DNA of 64,000 nucleotides from Metallyticus violacea (GCA_030762175.1 CM060831.1:7197001-7261000), one strand, 5' to 3'. Positions 43,641 through 53,734 are shown, numbered from the stretch's first letter. Program-made: numbers and translations. Notes: generated by a model not told the origin, from the letters alone.

Positions 43641-43660
43641 CATGTAATAACCCTCACTAT

Positions 43661-43715
43661 TTCAACTTGCCGAGGAATTCGCTTGGTTTAGCTGCTCCTG
43701 CGTGATGAACTTTTT
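43661..43715 (-). repeat. Inner end motif at the 3' side of the DDE_3 transposon
   Basis: Plus-strand text TTCAACTTGCCGAGGAATTC, then GCTTGGTTTAGCTGCTCC, matches 30542-30600. Just outside it, GCTCTAGCGCCATGTAATAA (43631-43650) matches the last array unit next to the 30.5-kb motif (GCTCCAGCGCTTTGTAATAC). Thus at least the final array unit and the motif are shared between the two ends, in inverted orientation relative to the transposase. This is the main evidence that the array belongs to the transposon's terminal inverted repeats. Confidence 0.65.
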
Positions 43716-43729
43716 CATTGTGTGCTGCA

Positions 43730-44340
43730 TACAGGACTACAAAGGAGCACCTCACAAACACGTGCTTTAAGTGTCGGTGTCACATTATATTTCTGCACAT
43801 AAGCTTTCAAGTGACCACCAAACTAGTTCAATGTGGTTGAACACATAAGAGATAAGGTGGAGGTCTAACCACTTCGTGGCAATATTTGGCAAGATCATCA
43901 AATGACAACTAGTTTATTTATTTATTTATTTTTAAGGTTCGTAGCTTTAAACCATTCAACATTACGCTTTGGGTAGTATGGAATTAGGGTGTTCCTACAT
44001 AAAGGTTGTGTAATCTTTCACAGGAGTACGTAAGGTAGGAAAGTTAACTATTTGTCTAGAGAGGCATCTGCATTGTCTAATACAATAACACATTTCCTAT
44101 TGTTATGGAGATTCGGGAGCAAGTGATTAGCAAACCAATTTTACAACGACTTTAGCGCTCATGTCGTTATGATAATCGTCTCCGACAAATATTGGGGACC
44201 CAACCTTTACTTCCACAAGCAAGAAATGCCATGATGCGCTTTCCTTTGGACATTAGAGCTATTAAAATTCCCAGTCCTTTCTTTTCACATATGCGTGTCG
44301 TACCAGATTCCATCTAAAGAGATTTATCACTGGTCTATAA
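43730..44340 (-). pseudogene. DDE_3-type transposase catalytic region, minus strand
   Basis: Minus-strand frames give GTTRICEKKGLGIL and SKGKRIMAFLACGSKGWVPN, then a diverged WFANHLLPNL. CVIVLDNADASLD carries the second acidic Asp (~44082). Beyond a (TTTA)n insertion at 43915-43933, FDDLAKYCHEVVRPPPY and a (N)HIELVWWSLES box carry the final Glu (~43826). The spacing and the ELVW box are those of DDE_3 transposases. The first Asp box (MDETW) is not recovered. It lies 15 bp from the inner end motif. The matching N-terminal piece is at 45938-46222. Confidence 0.65.
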
Positions 44341-44639
44341 AAAAACATTTTTTGTTGCTTTTACTTTTCCATCTGGATGTATGTAATATGAATGCCCTGA
44401 ATTCAAATGCTTTCAATTTTACTCTATCGCGCTAGGTTTTTAAAGAAAATCACATCATATGTTATTATATAGTTATATTTTTGATGAAATATTAAGTTCT
44501 AAAACTTACAGCTAAAACAAAACTGTTATAAGTTTCATATTAACATAAATATTAATGAGCATATTCAAAAAAGAGAGTTATGTGTCAATAATTATGAATT
44601 TCCAAAGTTTTTTCACTAGGGAGAAGAAAACTTCATTTT

Positions 44640-45010
44640 TTTCTACGTACCTTTTCAAACACCAGCAGTAATCAGCCACAATTGCCACATCCCAATGGCC
44701 TTGATAGCAGGTTTCCAATGTTTTGACGTCTTTAGGAAACCGCTCCTTTGTTCTTTAATCGTTGCACCAAGATTCGCAGGGAAGTAATCAATATGGCTGC
44801 TGAGAAAATGCACTTTAACACTTATTCTACACCCTAGATTTCTAAAATGTAACATTTCCTCTACAATTTCATTTTTGTTGTTGCCTAGAAATTTTGTCAC
44901 TTTTTGTATGTCAAGCATGCTAATTTCTCTAACTCGGGCATTGACAGAAAATCCTGCATGAGCTCAGGAATCTAGGGTCCATCGAAAATACCTGCTGCTA
45001 TCGTAGCTTC
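44640..45010 (-). pseudogene. Transposon-associated protein fragment, arthropod family, unclassified
   Basis: On the minus strand it reads FDGP, FLSMPELEKLACL, VTKFLGNNKNEIVEEML and VKVHFLSSHIDYFPANLG, then after a frameshift VKTLETCYQGHWDVAIVADY and CWCLKR. I recognise this pattern (HFLHSHLDFFP.NLG, then ME.RYQG.W, then ADYCW.LKR) as a protein end found in many copies in arthropod genomes. I cannot assign a biochemical function. It lies between the two halves of the DDE_3 transposon, so is probably inserted there. Confidence 0.55.
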
Positions 45011-45202
45011 AGCTTTCTGTGGGAACCTAATAACAAGAAAATTGAAACAACCGCTGTCCTCAGAGCAGTAACAAATTCAGACAGACCTAACTTAATATAG
45101 AGAGCTGGAAAAAGTACAATACAAGCAGAACAATGGTTATATTTGAAAGTTTTTACCCCCGTAACTACATTGCTCCTTTATGGCTAATTGTCTCTGGTCC
45201 GA

Positions 45203-45497
45203 GTCGGTCCTGGTGGTGTAGTGGTTACCATACTTGCCTCCTAAACCCAAGATCGCGGGTTCGAACCCGGCCAGGACCGATGGATTTTTTCGGGGCGTAA
45301 AAATCCTAAGTATGGCTTCCTTCGGAAGGGAAGTAAAGCCGTGGGTCCCGTGTCCTACATTTGCGGCACGAAAAAGAACCTCAAGCCTGAAAGAGAGGCC
45401 TCTGAGCAAAATTTGTCGGCCGTTTCACGCCCTGAGTTGAATGGGGCGCTGATGACCTGAGATGTTAAAGAGTATCCATAAATAAATCAATCAAAAA
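45203..45497 (+). mobile_element. SINE A, full length, best-preserved copy
   Basis: Head GTCGGTCCTGGTGGTGTAG, GGTTACCATACTTGCCTCC, B box GGTTCGAACCC with CAGGACC closing the acceptor-like stem. Body CGGGGCGTAAAAATCCTAAG, CTTCCTTCGGAAGGGAAG, TCCTACATTTGCGGCACG and AACCTCAAGCCTGAAAGAGA; 3' part GTTTCACGCCCTGAGTTGAA and tail AAATAAATCAATCAAAA. Target-site duplication GTCTCTGGTCCGA (45190-45202) and GTCTCCGGTCCGA (45498-45510). Confidence 0.95.
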
Positions 45498-45514
45498 GTC
45501 TCCGGTCCGATGCT

Positions 45515-45935
45515 CTGATTTGGCCCAATTGTTCCATTCACACAGTGAACTATTTGTTATCTTGTTTAAATCTCTCAGAATAATCATTTTATTTATCTGC
45601 TTCAATGAACAAATGATAAAAACTGTTCCCTTCTAACACTATTTTATTATGTACCAATAATATATCGCATTCTAATAATTCAAAATAACGAAAACTTTTG
45701 AATAACAAAAAATATAAAACCCTTTACATTCAAACTTCTTATTGTGAACTTATGAAATATTCTCCTTTTCTATAATACCGATATCTGAAAAATGCATCCC
45801 TGTGAAACAAAACTCAAGACAGGTTTGAGAGATTCCATGTGGTAGGGAATTAGAAAATATGAGCAGTTTTCATTCAGCAAAAATTGTTTAGACCAGTGTT
45901 AACGAACATCTTTCAGAGCGCAAGTGTTCAAGTTG
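45515..45935. other. AT-rich DNA, nothing recognised
   Basis: A spacer inside the disrupted minus-strand DDE_3 transposon. No motif. Confidence 0.4.
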
Positions 45936-45937
45936 TT

Positions 45938-46450
45938 CTAGGTCCAAGAAAAGATTCTTGCAGATTTCATAAACACTTCGTTTGTCGAGTGTACGGTAAG
46001 GAAACCCCAATGCTTCAAAAGTCCCCATAAATTTGTCTTCTCATAAGGAAAATCACAGGCGCTTTTGAGGCGAACTAGCAATTCCTGAAGGTTTGGTGCA
46101 CGACCCTTGTAGTAAAAAGTATATATTTCGCGCAGGTTCAGATTACAAAGAAAAGTATATACTTTATGCAGTTTTATTTTAATTTCTAGCTTTTTTTGAC
46201 GTTTTGGGTCCCTTTTGCACAATTTTTGAACAGTTGCCTATTATGTTTCAAAATGTTTGCCATCTCTGTAACTGCCGAGTTATCAAATCTGTTTGAAAAC
46301 ACATTCATGTATGTTAAAGGCTTTGTTTATTTTAAAACGCCTGTCACTTCAGTACTAAGCCTACCGTTTGATCCTAGTCCAAGCTCTATTTCCTGTTCAT
46401 GTTCAAGTTCGATGCCGTTTTCACTCCCCCCGGCTCAACTTCCAGTTTGA
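45938..46450 (-). pseudogene. DDE_3-type transposase, N-terminal and linker region
   Basis: The minus-strand frame (45938-46222) contains LREIYTFYYKGRAPNLQELL, LKSACDFPYEKTNLWGLLKH and WGFLTVHSTNEVFMKSARI. This fits the segment between the helix-turn-helix and the first Asp of DDE_3 transposases (pattern: I..FY....PT...L...L.....F......L...LK..GF...K...R.VL.E...I). Further frames up to about 46450 are too decayed to read with confidence. With 43730-44340 it forms one dispersed gene of about 2.7 kb, interrupted by a SINE A and another transposon piece. Confidence 0.55.
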
Positions 46451-46638
46451 AACCCGAGCTAGCACTTAATTCTCCTTCCCTTGGTCTGAACATCCTCATG
46501 TGTTTAGCATTCGCAGCAACTGACAGTAAAAACACATGGTGACAATGGGAACATCAGAAACCGTCCCTTTTGCTTCGTTGTCGTATTTATCTTATATGTG
46601 GCAAAGAAATCTCACTGTAGTGATTGGTACATGGGCTT

Positions 46639-46861
46639 TCCCCGTGGTGGCCGAAGTCGTTAAGGCGCCCCTCCCTGATTGAGATTTCTTCCAGGTTTTC
46701 CTCAGTCCTCATGAAGGCGAGGTACCCTAAACTTAGTCCTGAAACACTTCCTTCCTTTAAAAAAATCCTTTTCCAGTTTAACATTTCATCTTATGTATCA
46801 TCAGTGCTCACCGCATGGACGCCCCATAGTAAAACAGGCGTTAAGCACTATTTAAAAAAAG
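46639..46861 (+). mobile_element. SINE B with deletion across the B box
   Basis: Head CCCGTGGTGGCCGAAGTCGT and TTAAGGCG join directly to CCCCTCCCTGATTGAGATTT, so the ~50 bases holding the anticodon-like region and B box are gone. The body and 3' end (GCGAGGTACCCTAAACTTAG, TATGTATCATCAGTG, AACAGGCGTTAAGCACTATT) are present. Without a B box it could not be transcribed by polymerase III from its own promoter. Confidence 0.88.
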
Positions 46862-46864
46862 GTC

Positions 46865-47480
46865 CCCTGTTCCTTTTCATGTTCGTCAGAAGAAATCCTG
46901 CAAGCGGTGACTTCTTTCATGGTAGCTGTCTACATTTCAGATAACAGTTACGCAATCTAGTAAATTAGTACACCATTCGCATCCTGTTGCCTTCTTTATT
47001 TTCTTTAACACGGTCGGCGTTGGCGGTAGGCAGGAATGTGCGGTACATATCGGGTATGGTACCTAAGCAGTTACATGGGGCAGAAAGCTTTTAAAAATAT
47101 TAGGACTCGAAATTTTAGAACCATCAAGTATAGCTGAAAATGTATTGATAATTTATCTAAATCGTAGACAAAATGCTAACAGTTGCCGAATATTCGGGAG
47201 AATATATCGCCTTTTGACTAATCATAATGTGAATTCTCTAAAACGAGTTTGAAAGCTTGGTCTCTATATATGATAAAGTCTTACAAACTAATTGGTAATA
47301 AAATCGTGCAAATGACCAATGACATTCTAATCTCATTTTGTTTAATATTTTATTTATTGTTGTTTTGACTGCATTGGTCTTTTCGCGACGTCTGTATATT
47401 AAGGACATGTATTGCAGGTGTAAGTCTGTTTAAAGCTATCTGGCATTCGCCTCAGGGTAAGGAAAAACTCCGACAGACTG
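46865..47480. other. Intergenic DNA, nothing recognised
   Basis: No motif seen. Confidence 0.45.
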
Positions 47481-47484
47481 CTTG

Positions 47485-47556
47485 ATCTGACCAGGAATCG
47501 AATCCAGCACCACCGGATTAGTAGTCGTATACGTTACCACTAGACAAGGGGTGCAG
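47485..47556 (-). mobile_element. tRNA-like sequence, probably a fourth SINE head
   Basis: The minus strand reads TTGTCTAGTGGTAACGTATA (A box), then CTGGATTCGATTCCTGG (B box), about 30 bases apart. Acceptor-stem complementarity is poor, so it is not a functional tRNA. Upstream plus-strand sequence (GCATTCGCCTCAGGGTAAGG) may be its body. Single copy in the window. Confidence 0.5.
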
Positions 47557-47559
47557 TAT

Positions 47560-48190
47560 AATCTCGTCATATTTGACTTCAAGTCAATAGGAATTTTCCA
47601 TTTGAAAAGGTATAACTTTGTGCTAGAAATACACTTGCTATATATATTGTTGGAATCTTAGTAAGGACCACATAGATGACCTCTTGTCTGAACTTCTATT
47701 CGGTAAAAACAGCGCATCAATAGTACCTTCCATGTCAGAAACGTTTTTAGTGATTCACTATGCATGTATACCAGGGATGTCATAACTCATGGCAATTATT
47801 TTTTTCCCCCGCACACAAGGGACAACACGAAAAATATAAGGTATACGATTGAAAGTGTGTGTAATGAACTTTCGAATGAAGCCACCAGACAGCGTGCGTG
47901 AGAAGAACTGCGTGTTTCAGCACGCCCCGAAGTTCAGTTGGTGATTCACAGTGGTCAAGGATGGAGGATACGTGCGTATGTGAAAATAGCATTTCAAGCG
48001 GAAGGAATGACAGATAGAGCTACGGAAAGCACTGTGAGCGCCTGCTCTGCCCTATCGAACAGTCGCAAGGTGAACAGAGGCCTTCCTATCGTTGATTACG
48101 AACTGTCTATGTACTTGGAGACTACTTTGGAGAATGCTAAACACCGTGGATGGATTATCTGGGAGAATCGTCCTCTGGCAGATTTGCAAC
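47560..48190. other. Intergenic DNA with one unassigned 93-codon frame
   Basis: The frame 47938-48219 (plus) runs into the terminal inverted repeat of the next element and has no recognisable similarity, though its composition (balanced charged residues) is less biased than most open frames here. No promoter or poly(A) signal is evident. Confidence 0.35.
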
Positions 48191-48194
48191 TCTA

Positions 48195-49024
48195 TATGGG
48201 CGAGAGCGCTGCTCGTTAGCCGGCTAGTCGATCAGCCGGGTCTCGATGATTAGCAGGAGGGTAAGACAATAAAACAAACAAACAAGCAAAAAGAATAATA
48301 TGCAAACAAATTTAACAGGCTCATTTATTAATCACTAATGCAGTTCATTTTGAGAAATCCGGACAAGTTCCTGACGAGTATTTTCTTTGAGTTCTTGTAT
48401 GGGATGCGGGTTCGTCAGTACACATTTTTTTTTTAATTTACCCCTGAGATAACAGGATGTTAAATCGGGGTGGCGAGGTTGCTACAAATCCCTAATAACT
48501 CTGTCTTGTGGAGAAACATTGTGAATTGCTCTCATGGAATTATTCGCAGTGTGAGCAATGACGGTGTCCAGTTGAGAAAATGCATGATCACACCCCCTGT
48601 CGGTTAATTCTTTGAAAAAAGAGGATTTACGTAAGTAATAGTATCGATTAAAGCTCAAAAATTGGCACTATGATTCTTTCAGCAATGAGTTAGCACATAT
48701 GAATCGTTCATAAAGACACACTGTACCATTGTAAACACATGGGGCTTACTTTATATGTGGTATATAGTGTGAAATTAAGAAACGAATAACACAACACACA
48801 CCCGGGAACAGCTGTGTATGAGTGATGAATAATTTCCTAAATAGATGCCAAAAATGTGTGAGGAATGAAGGCGGGCAATTTCAACATCCTAATTGATAAT
48901 TTGGTAAGTAGCGAGTCTATTAAATTGGTTTGTATATTGTATGGTTGGCTTGTTTAATTTTTTTACCCTCCTGCTAATCACCGAGAACCGGCTGGCCGGC
49001 TAACGGGTGGCGCGCTAGCCCATA
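48195..49024. mobile_element. 830-bp DNA transposon with ~75-bp terminal inverted repeats
   Basis: The left end starts TATGGGCGAGAGCGCTGCTC and continues GTTAGCCGGCTAGTCGATCA to GATTAGCAGGAGGGTAA. The right end, inverted, starts TATGGGCTAGCGCG and continues CGTTAGCCGGCCAGCCGGTT to GATTAGCAGGAGGGTAA. They align over about 75 bp with one 7-8 bp gap and a few substitutions. Both outer ends abut TA. Inside lies a decayed Tc3-like transposase piece on the minus strand. The element is an internally deleted member of a Tc1/mariner-superfamily family whose terminal repeats are unusually GC-rich for this region. Confidence 0.8.
48350..48660 (-). pseudogene. Tc3-like transposase C-terminal remnant inside the 830-bp element
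   Basis: The minus strand reads TDRGCDHAFSQLDTVIAHTA, then NNSMRAIHNV, QDRVIRDL, then WQPRHPDLTS-like residues and, after a shift, NPHPIQELKEN and RQELVRISQNEL. This is the second-Asp box (QxDxxxAHTA) through the C-terminal helix of Tc3-like transposases. The third-Asp box is ruined. The same segment occurs on the plus strand at 53400-53730, and together they define one transposon family. Confidence 0.7.
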
Positions 49025-50440
49025 AACAAAACACTCCGGGGAAAAACAAAACAGATCACAAGGCATCTTCCAACTTAAAGGGAATCTCTTCGTTGAGAAA
49101 TGGCTAAAATCCAATCAGTGTTGGCATTAAGAAGGATCTTAAGATTCTGTTACCGAGAATTGTACACAAAACTATTAGTGATCATCTTCTTTGGTATGGG
49201 GATAGGATTTTTCACAGGCCAAGAGAGGATATTGTGTTCATACAATACCAGCGTTATTAAAATAACCCTTTCCGAGTCATTTTGTCATGACTGTTGGTTT
49301 AAATTAAATATTAAAACCAAAGCTTTCACTAGCTCTACGTTAGATATCGTCAGTGGACTTAGCGTTACTTGAAAAGCCCAAGGATAGAACTGTTAAAAGT
49401 GGAGTGGTGGGACAGTTGTATATAGATGTTGTTTGCTGACCAGTAACGGAGTCCATGTCTTGCTTATTTGAAACCTCTGTATTTGTTTATATAGTCTGAA
49501 TGCTATTTCTAAGAAATCTCTTCTAACCAGATTTTTTTTCAATTATTTCTGATTCCCCCTCCCCAAATTTTATGCCATAGTACTTTTAAATAACATGTAC
49601 TTCAATCGCAGATTTTCCTGTCTGATTAAGGGGCAAATGCCTAACTGAAAAATAACCGGATGTTTCCCCCCGGAGACGGCGCAACGTCTAAGAAAACATA
49701 CATTGCTAACAGGTCGCCGCACCCTCGCCATAAATCTCAAATAGCAAACTGTAGAAGCAACAGTAGCACAAGCAAAACTATACACTTTATAATCACGCGA
49801 ACAATTAATGGTACAAAATACATCCCCACGCAAATAGGCCTTTTGTATTTAAATTGTAATTTTAAGCATCATAAATTTTCAGTTTTTTGAGGAAAATCGT
49901 TTGTCCTGCTCCACAACAGCATTTAGTCCCCTAAAACGGTACTTGTTTGAAGTGTTTCTAACTTTGAGGTGTCAAATGCCATAAAAAACAGACTACTTGC
50001 AACACCCCGTATATATATTGCAAATATGCAAATTATTCCGCCAGGAGGAAAAAAAAATTAATCATCTTGTTGAGCGCCACAGGAACCGGGTCTGTCTGCC
50101 CACTCATGTAGCAGTTCAAGCCCTTCACATGAGATAGGTTCTACCCTACTGGTCCTCACAACCCCTCTCTACTAAAGGGGACGCCCAGCTGACATTCAAA
50201 TGTCACTGGGTGGGGTCCTTTTTGCTTCCAGGAAACGATTGCGCCGGCCGCTATTAAACACAAACTTAGCACATGTCTCTTTATCGGGCAAGCCCTGTTG
50301 CGAATGTATTCTAACATAGTGAGGAACTTGTGCCACCTTAAAAAAAATAGTGAATAAAATTAACTGCTTAGGATTTGCTTTGATTTGAGTACATCCGAAT
50401 TTCTTGGTCGTTCATCTGGCTAATAGGACCTGGATTTGTT
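49025..50440. other. Intergenic DNA, nothing firm
   Basis: A 90-codon frame (49100-49372) has a hydrophobic stretch near residues 25-40 but no recognisable family. TTGCAACACCCCGTATATAT at 49996 looks like a DNA-transposon terminus, with no partner found. Minus-strand frame 49570-49833 is unrecognised. Confidence 0.4.
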
Positions 50441-50445
50441 TTAAT

Positions 50446-50700
50446 TGTGTTTGACGCCCATTTATACTGATGAGGCTTCACGGGCGGTGGACAGTGACGG
50501 TACTGGAAAAGGTTCTTTTTAAGGAAGGAAACGTGGCCAGATCTAACAAGTTTAGGATACCTCCCCGGTATTTGTCATTTATGAAGAATGAGGAAAAGCC
50601 GGAAAAAACCTCAATCTGGAAAGACGGTCCTGGAGGGGAAAAAAAACCCAAACCTTTCGCTTGAGTCTACGCCTTAACGACCTCGGCCATCCGTGGCGGT
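50446..50700 (-). mobile_element. SINE B, internally deleted
   Basis: Inverted 3' end TGTGTTTGACGCCCAT and GCTTCACGGGCGGTGGACAG, then a jump over the TATCATCTCATGAAATG region. Body AAGGAAGGAAACGTGGCCAG, B-box region damaged by an A-run (50640-50646), head CGACCTCGGCCATCCGTGG. Confidence 0.85.
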
Positions 50701-50859
50701 AGACCTACCTCCTTGATTGTGGGCAAATCGACTTCTAGTGATTTTCACAGCTTCTTTCATTATTCTAATAACCCTCTTTATGACAGTTCTGTGTGTGCCT
50801 TTCTCATCTGGGCCTATAGATGCTGGTTCATTACCATGGACTAACCGGGTGGCATGTTG

Positions 50860-51101
50860 CATTTACTAATGTGGTATCACAGGCGATGATACATGAGATG
50901 AAATGATAAATTAGGAAAGGATTTTTTTTTAAGGAAGGAAACGTTCTAGACCTAAGTTTAGGGTACCTTCCCGGCATTTGCCAGTTATGAGGACTGAGAA
51001 AAACAAAAAAAAATTTCAGCCTGGGAGTACGGTCCTGGTGGGATTCAAACCCCAGATCTCCCGGTCAAGAGTCCGCCTCTTGACGGGCGTTAAACACTAC
51101 C
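50860..51101 (-). mobile_element. SINE B chimera with a foreign-strand 3' end
   Basis: From the left it is an ordinary inverted SINE B: GTATCACAGGCGATGATACA, AAGGAAGGAAACGTTCTAGA, GGATTCAAACCCCAGATC and GTCAAGAGTCCGCC. Instead of the expected inverted head (TTAACGACCTCGGCCACCCG) it continues ACGGGCGTTAAACACTAC (51083-51100), which is the 3' end of a SINE B in plus orientation. So the 5' head of a minus-strand copy has been replaced by the 3' terminus of a plus-strand copy. Confidence 0.8.
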
Positions 51102-51104
51102 CCC

Positions 51105-52115
51105 CTACGAAAAAAATTAGCGTGTTGTAAAGATGTGTTTGTTAACAGGGCATATCACTTGCCAGATGGTGTTTTTAGGAAAATATTTACAGCAGCATGC
51201 CTAAAGATTTCTGTAAGTTGTAGTGACGAGGAAAATTAGTTAAGATTCTCGCAGTAACTGCCACAGTGCAAATTCCATCTCTCAGAAAGTTTTCTACGGT
51301 AATATTGCTGCATAGTTTTGGAATTGAACCAGATCATGAAAATAGACAGAAAAAGTACACGAAGAATTGCTGAAGAAGGAGACCCTGCAGAAGACATTGA
51401 GGTTCCGCGTTAAGATTATTCGTCTGTCTGTACCCGGTTTATTATATTCTCCCCCCCCCTCTCTGCAACTTATAAAGAAAGTTCTCTCCGAACTTGGAAA
51501 AACAACAAAACTTTTGTTCCATTAGTTTTAACTCATATTCCCATTTCTGTCTTCTCCTTTCCATCGTCTGCCGTTTGAGAGAATAGAACGCTGAGAATAT
51601 TGTGGAATTTCTTCTGCTTTGCTATAGTCTCCGTATAAGTAACGGACATGAAAGGAAGAGAAAGAAATGATAGTGCAAGAGGAAAACATTTCCTTTTCCT
51701 TTTATTTATTTATTATTTATTTTCCTTCTACATATTCCCGTTCTCCGTTCTCTTAAAGTGGCAGAAGAGGACACGAATCTCTCCTGAAAGTGGGAGCATG
51801 AGAAAACAGAAAAGAATTAAGAAAGAATAATGTAAGTATTCGATTATCAAAAATTTAACTTGAAATGTTCATCCTTCACTACCTTAGAAATTAATCTTAT
51901 TTTTATTCGACATTCTCTTAGCTATTTCGTTTAATTTTATCACTGATATTATTTGACCGTACATAAACAATATGATACAAGTATGATAATATCATCTATT
52001 AGCATTTTTTCGATTCATCTCCCATTTTCAATTAGAATATTTAGGTAAAAAAAAATATTGGTAATAGATATCATTATTAGTGTCTAATTGTTACATTATG
52101 AATTATTCTTGTTTT
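51105..52115. other. Intergenic DNA, nothing recognised
   Basis: A C-run lies at 51452-51460. A 60-codon frame at 51648 is Lys/Arg-rich and not recognised. Confidence 0.45.
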
Positions 52116-52116
52116 C

Positions 52117-52650
52117 AGCGAATTCCGAAAGAATGTAACTATTGGGGTTGTACACATGAAAAGATTTTTGAAAAAGTTGTCTAAATTTCTAGCGATCCTA
52201 CTTTCTAGGTACTACTTTCCAATGACGATGAAAAAAAAATAACGCTCTAGTGGCTGCAATTGTTGTTTTTCTCTCAACGAAACTCAGCATATAACGATCA
52301 ATTAACAAAGGACTCGTCGAGTTCGTAACCAGCAAAATTGAACTATTGGAAATAGGGTTATGCTACAGCGAAAGTTTAAAAATCATGTAGCGGCCGCAAT
52401 TTTTGTTTACTCTCAACGAAACTAGTATATGCCTCTGAAATAAAATAAGAAAGAAAAAAAAAGTTACTGAAAATCAGCGAAATCAGAAATGAGTGGGAGT
52501 TTTCGTGAAATCCAAAATTTAAAAAAGGTTTGTTTTCTTGCAATGAAACTCAATATTTGTCATTTAAACAAAATAAGAATACTAGTTTCCGAAAATCAAA
52601 GAGATGGGTCAATTAGGAGTGGAGGTGATGCCTGAAAACAAATTTTTGTA
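52117..52650 (+). repeat. Tandem array S4, about three ~140-bp units, with outer end
   Basis: Outer end AGCGAATTCCGAAAGAATGT (52117) is followed by about 110 bp resembling 29545-29640 (shared TTTTTGAAAAA, CTA..GATCCTACTT and GATGAAAAAAAA-like blocks), then anchors near 52243, 52383 and 52525. The array fades at about 52650 without the inner motif. Its collinearity with 29529-29800 shows that the outer end plus array is a unit that moved or duplicated together. Confidence 0.8.
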
Positions 52651-52659
52651 AGAAAGTTT

Positions 52660-53395
52660 AATACAGTTGTACATAAAAAGTGCCTTAATTTTGTTTCATG
52701 AATTTGCATTGTTTACATGTTTAACGGAGCAATTCCAAACCTGTGTATAAAAAACATGAAGAATATATATATATATATATATATCATTTTTGTCAATTTT
52801 TGATTCATATAAAAATAAGCTGGGTGTTCAAATACTTTGAACCTGCAGTGTAGTTATTCCAGGACCAGAGACATCAAACTACACAAATGTTCTATGGAAA
52901 GTGTTGATAATATTAACTTCTTCATTGGCATATATGGAATTGGATCCAAGAAGTAAACATATCGCTTGATTTTTCATTCAGTTGATTTGGTTAATACAAA
53001 TAGTTGCTAGAGTACTGAGTTGATGCAACTGATGAAATCCCCCCCCCTAAAAAAAAAAAGAAGTACTATACCTAGTACATTTTAGGTTAAAATTGCTCAA
53101 GCTCTTGTGTTGGCAGACAAAGGAAATCAAAGCAGAAGGCATTCCAGCACAGGGAATAATGTGAAACATTTGCAGCAGCTAAACAATCAGCAAAGGCCTA
53201 GTTTAGAGATAGGATTAAATCATCTCCCAGCTCACTGTGTTAGAAGTAGAGTGGCAGATGCTATGTTTGAATTGTAGGAAATATCACTCATTAGAGTTTG
53301 AAAGTGGCAAATCTACTAATACCGTCGATCAGCAATGCTTTTCCCCGCGGCGTGGGGTATTCCTATTTGTAACGCCGTGGAGAAGATAATAAGCC
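52660..53395. other. AT-rich DNA with (AT)n at 52763-52785
   Basis: It contains a short AT microsatellite and a C-run at 53040-53048. No coding or repeat family recognised. Confidence 0.45.
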
Positions 53396-53399
53396 TGTT

Positions 53400-53730
53400 T
53401 ATTTACTTGTAGCGCAGCGGTTCCCGGGTGTGTGTTGTGTTGTTCTTTTCTTTATTTGTACAGTATACATAACAATGTATTATGTCTCGTGTGTTTACAA
53501 CGGCAAAACGTGTCTTTATGTATGATTCATATGTGTTAACTCAGTAGTGAAACAATCACAGAATTATTTTTTTTTTTAGCACACGGTTGATTCTGTTACT
53601 ATGTGAATATTATACTAACCGCTTTGTTCAGAGAATGCACCGACAGGGAGCATGATCGTGCATTTTATCAATAGGACTCAGCCATTGCCCACACTGCACA
53701 TAATTCCATGAGAGTAATTTATAATGTGTT
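53400..53730 (+). pseudogene. Tc3-like transposase fragment, homologous to 48.35-48.83 kb
   Basis: GCGGTTCCCGGGTGTGTGTT at 53418 is the inverse of the sequence at 48798-48818 in the 830-bp element. After an unmatched stretch, frames read RECTDREHDRAFYQ, stop, DSAIAHTAHNSMRVIYNVF, with the second catalytic Asp at about 53670. The homologous part of the 48-kb copy reads DRGCDHAFSQLDTVIAHTA. No terminal repeats remain on this copy. Confidence 0.65.
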
Positions 53731-53734
53731 TCAT

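Noticed and set aside
45205..45277. tRNA-like cloverleaf with 7-bp acceptor stem
   Set aside because: It is the head of a SINE A: a body, A-rich tail and target duplication follow, and the anticodon arm does not fold properly. The same applies to all other tRNA-like hits.
47485..47556. Possible tRNA gene on the minus strand
   Set aside because: A and B boxes are present but acceptor and anticodon stems do not pair; better explained as a SINE head.
49100..49372. 90-codon frame with a hydrophobic stretch
   Set aside because: No family resemblance, no promoter or poly(A) context; a hydrophobic run is expected in T-rich DNA.
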